NCBI RefSeq assembly: GCF_014930365.1 | Contig: NZ_JABXWI010000005.1 | Span: 124,001 to 188,000 of the forward strand | Reading direction: 5' to 3' | DNA length: 64,000 nucleotides | From: Streptomyces caniscabiei | Lineage (GTDB): Bacteria > Actinomycetota > Actinomycetes > Streptomycetales > Streptomycetaceae | In this document: one piece after another, positions 16,698 to 24,544 of the stretch | How positions within the stretch are numbered: position 1 is the stretch's first letter | Layout: each line of letters begins with the position of its first letter | Notes under the pieces: model-generated | What the model was told of the DNA's origin: nothing | Seen by the model: the letters and a program-made list of their open reading frames with translations, nothing else | Database searches by the model: none | Program-made: the position numbers and the translations under genes

Positions 16698-17447
16698 TCA
16701 CACGGTGTGGGTGTCCCCCACCCGCGCGCTGTCGGTCGGACCGCCGAAGACCACCGCCGCCCGCCCGGTCGCCCCCTCCGGGGTGAGCGTGGGTCCCACA
16801 TGGGTGATCAGCAGCCGGCCGGCGCCCTTGGCGTACCTGCCGGCCTCCTCCGGGGTGAGATGCACCCGGGGTTCGCCTTCGCGATGCGCGTCGATGTCCG
16901 CCTCGCACAGGAACAGGTCGGCGCTGCCCGCGAGCGCGCCCAGCTCCTCGCACGGCCCGCTGTCCCCGGAGTAGGCGAGGACCCGCCCCTGGCACTCGGC
17001 GCGCAGCCCGTACGCCTCCACGTCGTGGACGACGGCGCGGGCGGTGAGGGTGAGGTTCCAGTGCCGGACGGTGTGACCGTCGTACAGGGGGCGGAAGTCG
17101 AACACCCCGTTCAGGAAGGCGCTGTCCGGCCTGCCGAGGAACGCCGCGAGCCGGGCCGCGCAGTCGCCGGGCGCGTAGACCGGCAGCGGCGCCGGAAGGG
17201 TGAGGCCACCGTGGGCGAACCCGTAGTGGGCGGCCACCAGATCCGCGCTGTGGTCCGCGTGCAGATGGGAGATCCAGATCGCCGTGAGCCGGGTGGGGTC
17301 CGTGTGCCGCTGCAACTCGGCGAACGTGCCGAAGCCCGCGTCCACCCACACCTCGGCGCCCCCACCGCGCAGCAGATATCCGGAGGCGGGGCGGCCCGGT
17401 CCGGGGTGCGGGGAGGCGGTGCCGAGGACGGTGAGACTCAGGGGCAT
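16698..17447 (-). CDS. MBL-fold metallo-hydrolase (RNase Z/arylsulfatase-like)
   Basis: 249 aa. N-terminal 'LTVLGTASPHPGPGRPASGYLL' and metal motif 'ISHLHADHSAD' (HxHxDH), with a later 'SGDSGPCEELGALA' and 'LITHVGPTLTP' supplying further ligands. The family includes ribonuclease Z, phosphodiesterases and various esterases; nothing here picks one. Monocistronic as far as can be seen, ending about 170 bp upstream of the GntR gene. Confidence 0.85.
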   Translation of the reverse strand: MPLSLTVLGTASPHPGPGRPASGYLLRGGGAEVWVDAGFGTFAELQRHTDPTRLTAIWISHLHADHSADLVAAHYGFAHGGLTLPAPLPVYAPGDCAARLAAFLGRPDSAFLNGVFDFRPLYDGHTVRHWNLTLTARAVVHDVEAYGLRAECQGRVLAYSGDSGPCEELGALAGSADLFLCEADIDAHREGEPRVHLTPEEAGRYAKGAGRLLITHVGPTLTPEGATGRAAVVFGGPTDSARVGDTHTV

Positions 17448-17537
17448 GCTCGGGAGCGTACGGACGCGGGCGGGGGCGCGTGCCGCGTTTGTGCGTTCTT
17501 TCGCGGGTTGCTCATGGTGTTGCTCGCGGGATGGCCG

Positions 17538-18131
17538 TCATGGCTTCCACCGGGGATCACGTCCGCTCAGTCCGATCACCCGGTCGATCAGCGGCTCGTC
17601 GTCCGGCACCGGCACGACCGGGCCGAAGATCTCGCCGCGCGAGGGATCGTCGACCGACGCCTCGAGGAAGGCGTGCGTCGCGGTGAGGGCCGGCGGATCG
17701 ACCTCGTACGGCTGACCGGTCGCCCGTGCGAGGTCCCAGCCGTGCACGACGAGTTCGTCCGTCGCCACGGCTCCGGCGACGGCTCCCGGCAGCGGCACCC
17801 CGCCCGCCCGGGTCTCGCCGGTCCACGCGGCCTGCTCCCGCCAGACCTCCGCCAGCTCGTCGAGCACCCGCGGCAACGCCTCGCGCCAGCCGGGCCCGAT
17901 GTCGGGCAGCGCCGCCTGCGGGTCGGTGTCCGTCGTGGCCCCCAGCTCCTTGCGGCCCGCGTCCCGGAAGGCGGTGGCGAGCCCCAGCAGATGCCCGAGG
18001 AGGTGGCGCACCGCGTACTCGGGGCACGGGGTGGGGCCGGAGAGCTGGTCGTCCCGGACGGCGGCGACGAGCCGGGCGACGGTCCGGGTCTGCGGGCCGA
18101 GGTCGAGGGGGATCGGTCCGTGGTCGGTCAT
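17538..18131 (-). CDS. TIGR03086-type DinB-like protein (mycothiol-dependent enzyme family)
   Basis: 197 aa from ATG 18131. 'TPCPEYAVRHLLGHLLGLATAFRDAG' is the N-terminal metal-binding helix of the actinobacterial TIGR03086 family, related to mycothiol-dependent maleylpyruvate isomerase. A second His-bearing helix reads 'DELVVHGWDLARATGQ'. The four-helix bundle binds a divalent metal and may use mycothiol as cofactor. The substrate is unknown. Divergent from the MFS gene. Confidence 0.8.
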   Translation of the reverse strand: MTDHGPIPLDLGPQTRTVARLVAAVRDDQLSGPTPCPEYAVRHLLGHLLGLATAFRDAGRKELGATTDTDPQAALPDIGPGWREALPRVLDELAEVWREQAAWTGETRAGGVPLPGAVAGAVATDELVVHGWDLARATGQPYEVDPPALTATHAFLEASVDDPSRGEIFGPVVPVPDDEPLIDRVIGLSGRDPRWKP

Positions 18132-18286
18132 GCGGTACTCCTTCACCGGTCTTCGTCCTTCGTGTTCGTTAGACCGCCGGCGCCCCCGGAACTCATCGCC
18201 CGCGCGCCGTCCACCTGTCCCGGTGACGATTCCTAGGGCATCCGCCCGATCCCCCGGCCGGGGTCTTAGCGCCACGCTCACCGGAC

Positions 18287-19480
18287 ATGACATCCACGAC
18301 ATGGGCGGTGCGGCGCGTGCTCCGGGACCGCGACGCGGGGCTGTATCTGGCCGGGGTGGTGGTCTCGGGCCTCGGTTCGTCGGCGATGTGGCTGGTCGCG
18401 GGCGTCTGGGTCAAGGACCTCACCGGCTCGGACGCGCTGGCGGCGCTGTGCGCGTTCGTGCTGTGGGCCCCGCTGCTCACCGGGCCCGTCCTGGGCGCCC
18501 TCGCGGACCGCGCCCCCCGCCGCGCCCTCCTCGTCACCACCGACCTCGCCCTGGCCGCCCTCCTCCTCACCCTCTTCACCGTCGACGCCCCGGGCGACCT
18601 GTGGCTCCTCTACGCGGTCCTCCTCGTCTACGGCACGGCGGGTGTCGTCCACGACGCGGCGGAGTCGGCCCTCGTCGCCACCACCGTCGCCCCCTCCCTC
18701 CTCGGCGACTTCAACGGTCTGCGCATGACGGCGAACGAGGGCATGAAGCTGGTGGCACCCTTGGCCGGGGCGGGCCTCTACGCCGCGTACGGCGGGGCGA
18801 CGGTGGCGCTGCTGGACGCGGTGACGTTCGTCGCGGCGGCGGGACTGTACGGGCTGGTGCGGGCCCGGGAGACACCCCCCGTCCCCACCGACCGCCCCAC
18901 CCCGGGCCTCCGCACCCGCACGGCGGAAGGGGCCCGCCACCTCCTCACGGACCGGCGCCTGCGCCCCCTGGTCCTGGCCGGCGGCACGACCATGCTGCTC
19001 TCCGGCGTGAACGGCTCCCTGATCTTCGCGGTGGTCGACTCCCTCGGCCGCTCCCCCGCCTACGCCGGCCTCCTCCATGTCGCCCAGGGCGCCGGCTCGA
19101 TCGTCGTCGGCCTGGCCACCGGCGTCCTCCTGCGCCGCCTGGGCGAACGCCGCTTCGCCGCGTACGGGATCGCCCTGACCGGGGTGGCGGTGGCGCTGCG
19201 CGCCGTACCCGACGACACGGTGGCCCTCGGGAGCGCCGCGGCGATCGGCGCGGGCCTGCCGTGTGTCCTCGTCGCCACGCTCACCGCGGTCCAGCGCGCG
19301 ACCCCACCCCATCTGCTGGGCCGCACCACGGCCACCGCCCAGACCCTGCTGTTCGCCCCGACGGCGGTGGGCATGGCGCTCGGCGCGGCCCTGGTGGGAG
19401 CGGTCGACCTCCCGGTGCTGTCGGTGGCGGTGGGTGCCGCCACCCTCCTGTCTGCGGCCGCGCTGCTGCGCCGTCCCTGA
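18287..19480 (+). CDS. MFS transporter
   Basis: 397 aa with about 12 hydrophobic segments, the first at residues 18-40. The loop 2-3 motif 'GALADRAPRRALLV' is the MFS signature. The overall pattern resembles EntS/TetV-like efflux proteins rather than sugar importers. Divergent from the DinB-like gene; only 21 nt separates its stop from the DHFR-like gene, so the two may be co-transcribed. Confidence 0.87.
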   Translation: MTSTTWAVRRVLRDRDAGLYLAGVVVSGLGSSAMWLVAGVWVKDLTGSDALAALCAFVLWAPLLTGPVLGALADRAPRRALLVTTDLALAALLLTLFTVDAPGDLWLLYAVLLVYGTAGVVHDAAESALVATTVAPSLLGDFNGLRMTANEGMKLVAPLAGAGLYAAYGGATVALLDAVTFVAAAGLYGLVRARETPPVPTDRPTPGLRTRTAEGARHLLTDRRLRPLVLAGGTTMLLSGVNGSLIFAVVDSLGRSPAYAGLLHVAQGAGSIVVGLATGVLLRRLGERRFAAYGIALTGVAVALRAVPDDTVALGSAAAIGAGLPCVLVATLTAVQRATPPHLLGRTTATAQTLLFAPTAVGMALGAALVGAVDLPVLSVAVGAATLLSAAALLRRP

Positions 19481-19501
19481 GCCGTGGGGGACCCTGTACG
19501 C

Positions 19502-20110
19502 ATGGGCAAGGTGAGCTGTGACATCACGATCTCGCTCGACGGCTTCTCGGCGGGACACCACCAGAGTGAGGAACGTCCGTTCGGCGACGACGGCGGTGAC
19601 GGTTCGGGCGCCGCGCTGCACGCCTGGATGTTCGACGCGCCCGAGGAGAACCGGGCGGAGATCGACCGGCTGGGCACCGCCGGGGCCTTCGTCATGGGGC
19701 GCAACATGTTCGGCCCGGTGCGCGGCGCGTGGGACCGGCCGTGGAACGGCTGGTGGGGCGACGATCCGCCGTTCCACGCACCGGTGTTCGTCCTCACCCA
19801 CCACCCGCGCGACCCGCGGCCGATGGCGGGCGGCACCACGTTCCACTTCGTCACCGAGGGGATCGCCGCCGCCCTGGACCGGGCCCGCGCGGCGGCCGGC
19901 GGGGACGACGTCACCGTCCTCGGCGGCGCGACCACCGTCAACCAGTACCTGACCGCCGGCCTGGTCGACGAACTGCGCCTGCACATCACGGCGTTCACCC
20001 TCGGCTCCGGCACCCGGCTGTTCGAGGACGTCCCGCCGCTCCGGCTGGAGCAGGTGGCCTCCCGTTCGACGAGCCTGGTCACCCACCTGACGTACCGCGT
20101 GGCGCGCTGA
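19502..20110 (+). CDS. Dihydrofolate reductase-family protein (RibD C-terminal fold)
   Basis: 202 aa from ATG 19502 (GGGGGA about 10 nt upstream). 'VSCDITISLDGFSAG', 'FVMGRNMFGPVRGAW', 'VFVLTHHPRDP' and 'DVTVLGGATTVNQYLTAGLVDELRLH' mark the RibD-C/DHFR-like NADPH-binding fold. These are stand-alone reductases of unknown substrate that are common in actinomycetes. Confidence 0.88.
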   Translation: MGKVSCDITISLDGFSAGHHQSEERPFGDDGGDGSGAALHAWMFDAPEENRAEIDRLGTAGAFVMGRNMFGPVRGAWDRPWNGWWGDDPPFHAPVFVLTHHPRDPRPMAGGTTFHFVTEGIAAALDRARAAAGGDDVTVLGGATTVNQYLTAGLVDELRLHITAFTLGSGTRLFEDVPPLRLEQVASRSTSLVTHLTYRVAR

Positions 20111-20143
20111 GCGGGGAGGGCTCCGCGATCCGCCCCGCCCGGC

Positions 20144-21310
20144 TCACCGCACCGCCGTCAGCGCCTCCCGTACCGCCGCCAGGTCCTGGTCGGAGGCCAA
20201 CCCCGCGTGGTAGAGGCGGAGTTCGGTGGCGCCCAGTTCCGCCGCGCGGCCCGCGTCCTCGGCCAGGGTGACGGGGCTGCCGCCCATGCCCGACACGATG
20301 GCGAAGTTGGCGGCCAGGACGGCGCCCTCCGCGCCGACCTCGGCGAAGGCCGGCAGCAGACCCGGACCGCCCGCGCACGGGACGACCACACCGTCCGCCA
20401 CGCCGAGGATGTGCGCGGGGTCGACGCCCGGGTTGGCGCCGCAGTGGTACGTCACCGGGTCCGCGTGCAGCAGGATCCGGAACCCGGCGGGCGCGGCGGC
20501 CCGCACCGCCTCGACGGCCGTCTCCTGGAGGGAGCGGGCGATCCCGTCGCGCCACGCGCGCGTGGCCTCCGCCCGCTCCGCGCCGAGCAGCTTCTCCACG
20601 GCCGGCCAGCCCTCGTCGACGGCCTCTCCCCGCCACAGCGGTTCCAGCGCCTCACGCACGGCCGCCGCCAGTGCCTCGGGGTCCTGACCGGCCTCGGCGT
20701 AGCCGGCGCGGCAGGTCCCGCAGAAGCAGAGCGACATCAGGTACTGGCCGGCGTCCCCGAGTCCGACGCCGCCCGTCTTGTCGTGGGCGTGCAGGTGGGA
20801 GATGCCGTACCAGCCGAGCGACTCCAGTTCCGTGCCGCGCGCGCCCGGCCGGACCGCCGCCTCCACGGCCAGGTCGACGAGGTACTCCCGGGTCGCCTCC
20901 TGCGCCACGCACGGGGCCCACGGATACCGGTCGCCGTAGGCGTTGACCACGGAGGTCGAGGGGTGCTCGGCGCCGAGCCGGGAGTTGTGGGCGAGGACGA
21001 CCCAGGTGTGCACCTCCAGGCCGGCGTGCGCGAGTGCCGTCGCCGCCTCGCCGAACGCGTCGCCCGGCGCCCACTGTCCCGCCGGGTACGGCCGCAGCGT
21101 ACGGCCCTCCCAGCGCGCCCCCGGCGGGTACAGGACGGCCGCGTGCTCGGCGGTGACGATGCGCCGGCGGGGGTGGCGGGGGGTGAGCGCGCGGGTGGAG
21201 TGGTACGCGGAGGCGAGCGTCACCTGCCCCACGCCCAGCCCCGCGATGCGCTCCGCGGCGGCCGGGTCCCCGTTGACGTCCCACGGGTAGACGAACGTCG
21301 ACGCCTTCAA
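20144..21310 (-). CDS. Uncharacterised protein coupled to kdgD
   Basis: 388 aa from TTG 21310; the TTG overlaps the upstream stop (TTGA) and AGGAGG stands 4 nt before it. An ATG at 21325 in the same frame is the alternative. After 'KASTFVYPWDVNGDPAAAERIAGLG' the pattern of alternating strands and helices ('VHTWVVLAHNSRLG', 'LESLGWYGISHLHAHDK', 'LMSLCFCGTCRAGY', 'GFRILLHADP') suggests a TIM barrel; the 'CFCGTC' motif is also seen in unclassified glycoside-hydrolase-like barrels (from memory). I do not recognise the function. Translational coupling to the glucarate dehydratase implies a role in uronate or pectin metabolism. Confidence 0.75.
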   Translation of the reverse strand: MKASTFVYPWDVNGDPAAAERIAGLGVGQVTLASAYHSTRALTPRHPRRRIVTAEHAAVLYPPGARWEGRTLRPYPAGQWAPGDAFGEAATALAHAGLEVHTWVVLAHNSRLGAEHPSTSVVNAYGDRYPWAPCVAQEATREYLVDLAVEAAVRPGARGTELESLGWYGISHLHAHDKTGGVGLGDAGQYLMSLCFCGTCRAGYAEAGQDPEALAAAVREALEPLWRGEAVDEGWPAVEKLLGAERAEATRAWRDGIARSLQETAVEAVRAAAPAGFRILLHADPVTYHCGANPGVDPAHILGVADGVVVPCAGGPGLLPAFAEVGAEGAVLAANFAIVSGMGGSPVTLAEDAGRAAELGATELRLYHAGLASDQDLAAVREALTAVR

Positions 21311-22263
21311 TTGCCCTCCTGGCACTCTTCCAGCAGCGCGTGTCCGCGCTCGATCAACTGGCCCAGCTGCTTGACGTGTTCCTCGGCCGGCTCGTGCAGC
21401 GGCGGCCGTACCCCGCCCACGTCCAGTCCCCGTAGCCGTACCCCGGCCTTGACCAGTGACACGGCATAGCCCCGGCCCTTGGCGCGGAGTTCGACGAAGG
21501 GCCGGTAGAACCCGTCGAGCAGCCGTTCCACGATCGCACGGTCACCGGCTTCGAGCGCCCGGTGGAAGGCGAGGGCGATCTCCGGGACGAAGCAGAAGAC
21601 AGCCGAGGAGTACAGCGGGACGCCGACGCCCCGGTAGGCGGGCTGGGTCAGCTCGGCGGTCGGCAGGCCGTTGAAGTAGAGGAAGTCACCGGCGGCCGGA
21701 ACCTCGGCGCGTACCGCGCTGACGATCCGCGTCATCAGGTCCAGGTCGCCGACGCCGTCCTTGAGGCCGACGATGCCTTCCGTGCGGGCCAGTTCGACGA
21801 CGGTCTCCGGGGTGAGGACCGCGTTGTCGCGCTGGTAGACGACGACCGGGAGCGAGGTGGCGGCGGCCAGTTCCCGGTAGTGGCGCAGCAGCCCCTCCTG
21901 CGCGGCCACGACGAGGTACGGCGGCAGGGCGAGCAGACCGTCGGCGCCCGCCTCCTCGGCGAGGCGCGCGTAGCGCACGGCGAGGGCGGTGCCGTAGCCC
22001 GCGCCGGCCACCACGGGCACCCGGCCGGCCGTCTCCGCGACGGCGGCCCGGACGCAGCTCTGGAACTCCTCGGGCGTGAGCGCGTGGAACTCGCCGGTGC
22101 CGCAGGCGACGAAGACGGCGGCCGCCCCGGCGTCGACGCCCTGGCGGACGTGCGCGCGGCAGGCGTCGAGATCGACGGCGCCGTCCGGGCCGTACGCCGT
22201 GACGGGGAAGAACAGCGGTCCGCTGGGGACCCTGAGCCGGGCGGTGAGAGGGGCTGACGTCAC
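21307..22263 (-). CDS. kdgD: 5-dehydro-4-deoxyglucarate dehydratase
   Basis: 318 aa from GTG 22263 (GGGAG 7 nt upstream). The DHDPS fold carries KdgD-specific blocks: 'PSGPLFFPVTAYGPDG', 'FVACGTGEFHALTPEEF', 'GAGYGTALAVRYARLAEEAGADGLLALPPYLV', Schiff-base Lys in 'GIVGLKDGVGDLDLM', 'LYFNGLPTAELTQPAYRGVGVPLYSSAVF' region, and 'YAVSLVKAGVRL'. It dehydrates and decarboxylates 5-dehydro-4-deoxy-D-glucarate to 2,5-dioxopentanoate. It is divergent from the uronate dehydrogenase, completing two steps of the oxidative uronate route. The family is usually about 300 residues, as here. Confidence 0.92.
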   Translation of the reverse strand: MTSAPLTARLRVPSGPLFFPVTAYGPDGAVDLDACRAHVRQGVDAGAAAVFVACGTGEFHALTPEEFQSCVRAAVAETAGRVPVVAGAGYGTALAVRYARLAEEAGADGLLALPPYLVVAAQEGLLRHYRELAAATSLPVVVYQRDNAVLTPETVVELARTEGIVGLKDGVGDLDLMTRIVSAVRAEVPAAGDFLYFNGLPTAELTQPAYRGVGVPLYSSAVFCFVPEIALAFHRALEAGDRAIVERLLDGFYRPFVELRAKGRGYAVSLVKAGVRLRGLDVGGVRPPLHEPAEEHVKQLGQLIERGHALLEECQEGN

Positions 22264-22326
22264 GGGCGCTCCCAAGTCCGGGCCGAAGTCGACCGTCCGG
22301 GGCGACGTCGACGCGCAGGTCCATGT

Positions 22327-22338
22327 CACTGATCAGTG
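22327..22338. promoter_or_regulatory. Perfect palindrome in the kdgD leader
   Basis: CACTGATCAGTG, 12-bp perfect palindrome about 15-26 bp downstream of the inferred kdgD transcription start. A candidate operator or roadblock site for a uronate-responsive regulator. Confidence 0.45.
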
Positions 22339-22359
22339 TTTACATTTCTGAACAAGAGC

Positions 22360-22389
22360 ACGCTAAGGCGCCCCCGCGGGGCGGGTCAA
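22360..22389 (-). promoter_or_regulatory. Promoter for kdgD
   Basis: On the minus strand, -35 TTGACC (22389-22384), 18-bp spacer, -10 TAGCGT (22365-22360). Mirror image of the divergent udh promoter; the two share the -10 context CCTTAGCGTG. Confidence 0.7.
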
Positions 22390-22438
22390 GCCGGGCAACC
22401 CCCACCGCACCAGCGATTTCCGCCCTCGCGCGCGCCAC

Positions 22439-22467
22439 TTGACGCGCGCGACCCCACTCCTTAGCGT
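22439..22467 (+). promoter_or_regulatory. Promoter for uronate dehydrogenase
   Basis: -35 TTGACG (22439-22444), 17-bp spacer, -10 TAGCGT (22462-22467): a housekeeping-sigma type promoter. The inferred start is about 55 nt before the ATG. Confidence 0.72.
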
Positions 22468-22528
22468 GTCCATGAATGTGAATGTCGGACGCCCATGTGC
22501 ACGGCTGGCGATACAAGGAGACCCCCGG

Positions 22529-23338
22529 ATGCCCGCTCCCCGCACGGTTCTGCTCACCGGCGCCGCCGGTGGACTCGGCACCCTGATGCGGGACCTGCTC
22601 CCGGCCCACGGCTACGAGCTGCGCCTGATGGACCTGCTGCCCGTCGCGGGCGCGCCGGACGCGATCACGGCCGACCTCGCCGACAAGGACGCCGTGCGCG
22701 AGGCCGTACGGGGCGTCGACGCGATCATTCACCTCGCGGGCATCTCGCTGGAAGCCTCCTTCGAGAAGATCCTCAGGGCGAACATCGAGGGAACCTACAA
22801 CCTGTACGAGGCCGCCCGCGCGGAGGGCGTGCCGCGAGTCGTCTTCGCGTCCTCCAACCACGCGGTGGGCTTCACCCCCCGCCCCGGGGACGGGGACCCG
22901 CTGATCCCGGTCGACACCCCGCACCGCCCCGACACCTTCTACGGCCTGTCCAAGTCCTTCGGCGAGGACCTCGCCCAGCTCTACTGGGACAAGCACGGCC
23001 TGGAGACCGTGTCGGTGCGCATCGGCTCCTGCTTCCCCGAGCCCACCAGCGTCCGCATGCTCTCCCTGTGGATGAGCCCGGCCGACGGCGCCCGCCTCTT
23101 CCACGCGGCCCTGACCGCCGAGCACGTCGGCCACACCGTCGTCTACGGCTCCTCCGCCAACACCCGCCTGTGGTGGGACCTCTCCAGCGCCCGCGCCCTC
23201 GGCTACGACCCCCAGGACGACTCCGAGCCGTACGCCGAGAAGCTCATCGCCGAACAGGGCGAGCTGGACCCCGCGAACGAGGCACACGCCAACCTCGGCG
23301 GCCACTTCGTGAGCGACCCGCCGATCTGGCCGCACTGA
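22529..23338 (+). CDS. udh: Uronate dehydrogenase (NAD-dependent)
   Basis: 269 aa from ATG 22529 with AAGGAG 9 nt upstream; the frame opens further upstream but crosses the promoter. Short-chain/extended-type Rossmann fold: 'VLLTGAAGGLGTLM', 'IIHLAGIS', Ser of 'FASSNHAVGF' and Tyr138/Lys142 of 'FYGLSKSFGED' form the catalytic set; 'SVRIGSCFPEPTSVRMLSLWMSPAD' is typical of uronate dehydrogenases. It oxidises galacturonate or glucuronate to the aldarolactone, first step of the oxidative route; KdgD acts three steps later. Lactonase, aldarate dehydratase and 2,5-dioxopentanoate dehydrogenase are not seen in the window. Confidence 0.9.
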   Translation: MPAPRTVLLTGAAGGLGTLMRDLLPAHGYELRLMDLLPVAGAPDAITADLADKDAVREAVRGVDAIIHLAGISLEASFEKILRANIEGTYNLYEAARAEGVPRVVFASSNHAVGFTPRPGDGDPLIPVDTPHRPDTFYGLSKSFGEDLAQLYWDKHGLETVSVRIGSCFPEPTSVRMLSLWMSPADGARLFHAALTAEHVGHTVVYGSSANTRLWWDLSSARALGYDPQDDSEPYAEKLIAEQGELDPANEAHANLGGHFVSDPPIWPH

Positions 23339-23404
23339 CCGCGCCGGAGCGGTCCCCAGGGTTCGCGCGTCGTACGGGAAACGAGGGCCGTACGGCGTGC
23401 GGAA

Positions 23405-23439
23405 GGAGCGGGCGGGCACCGAACGGGCCCGCCCGCTCC
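23405..23439 (+). terminator. Terminator after udh; remainder of 23339-23647 without gene
   Basis: GGAGCGGGCGGGC, 9-nt loop, GCCCGCCCGCTCC: 13-bp perfect stem 67 nt after the udh stop. The rest of the 309-bp gap is GC-rich leader of the DeoR gene in which I see no gene and no clear operator. Confidence 0.75.
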
Positions 23440-23647
23440 CGCATTCGGGCACGCCCGCTGCCCGATCCCCCCTCCGCCCCAGGTCCGCGACGGGCACCGG
23501 CCGCGCGAAACGGTCAGGGACGGGCAGCATCGGACCCGCAACAGGCCTGGTCGGCGCCGCGCACCCACTGTAGAACTTCCCCCAGGGCCCGCACCGGGCC
23601 CGAACGGGCAGCAGCACGGCGAGGGCTGTGCGGGCGAGGGAGAGCGG

Positions 23648-24418
23648 GTGTCGGCCATGAGCGCGGAGGAGAGGCAGCGCGAGATCGTCACGGCCGCCCG
23701 CCGCACGGGCGCGGTCGACGTCGCCGAACTCGCGGCGACACTCGGCGTCGCCAAGGAGACCGTACGGCGTGATCTGCGCGCCCTGGAGGACCACGGCCTG
23801 GTCCGCCGGACGCACGGCGGGGCGTATCCCGTGGAGAGCGCCGGCTTCGAGACGACGCTCGCCTTCCGGGCCACCAGCCATGTGCCCGAGAAACGCCGGA
23901 TCGCCGCCGCGGCGGCCGAACTGCTGGGCGACGCGGAGACGGTCTTCGTCGACGAGGGCTTCACCCCGCAGCTCATCGCCGAGGCGCTGCCCCGGGACCG
24001 GCCGCTGACCGTGGTCACCGCCTCGCTCGCCACGGCGGGCGCCCTCGCCGAGACGGGCAGCACCACCGTGCTGCTGCTCGGCGGCCGGGTGCGTCCCGGC
24101 ACCCTCGCCACCGTCGACCACTGGACGACGAGGATGCTGGCCGGCTTCGTCATCGACCTCGCGTACATCGGCGCCAACGGCATCACCCGTGAACACGGCC
24201 TCACCACCCCCGACCCGGCCGTCAGCGAGGTCAAGGCCCAGGCGATCCGCGCCTCCCGGCGCACGGTCTTCGCGGGCGTCCACACCAAGTTCGGCGCGGT
24301 CAGCTTCTGCCGGTTCGCCGAGGTGGGCGACCTCGACGCGATCGTCACCAGCACGCTGCTGCCGACGTCGGAGGCCCACCGCTACTCACTGCTGGGCCCC
24401 CAGGTCATCCGCGTCTGA
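23648..24418 (+). CDS. DeoR/GlpR-family transcriptional regulator
   Basis: 256 aa from GTG 23648 (ATG 23657 is an alternative). Helix-turn-helix at about residues 22-55 ('VDVAELAATLGVAKETVRRDLRALEDHGLVRRTHGGA', the DeoR signature). The C-terminal sugar-phosphate sensor domain has 'VFVDEGFTPQLIAEAL', 'LTVVTASLATAGALAE', 'LLLGGRVR', 'YIGANGI' and 'KAQAIRASRRTVF'. It precedes a polyol-type ABC operon on the same strand by 126 bp and is its likely repressor, responding to a sugar or polyol phosphate. Confidence 0.9.
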   Translation: MSAMSAEERQREIVTAARRTGAVDVAELAATLGVAKETVRRDLRALEDHGLVRRTHGGAYPVESAGFETTLAFRATSHVPEKRRIAAAAAELLGDAETVFVDEGFTPQLIAEALPRDRPLTVVTASLATAGALAETGSTTVLLLGGRVRPGTLATVDHWTTRMLAGFVIDLAYIGANGITREHGLTTPDPAVSEVKAQAIRASRRTVFAGVHTKFGAVSFCRFAEVGDLDAIVTSTLLPTSEAHRYSLLGPQVIRV

Positions 24419-24544
24419 GCCCCCACCGACCCGACTCCCGCCCCTTCCCTCCCCCGCCCTCCTCTCCCCCGGCACGAAGCACCACGCGCCGGAGCACCGC
24501 GCCCCACGGAATCCCTTTTCTCCCCATACGTCCAGGAGCGATCC

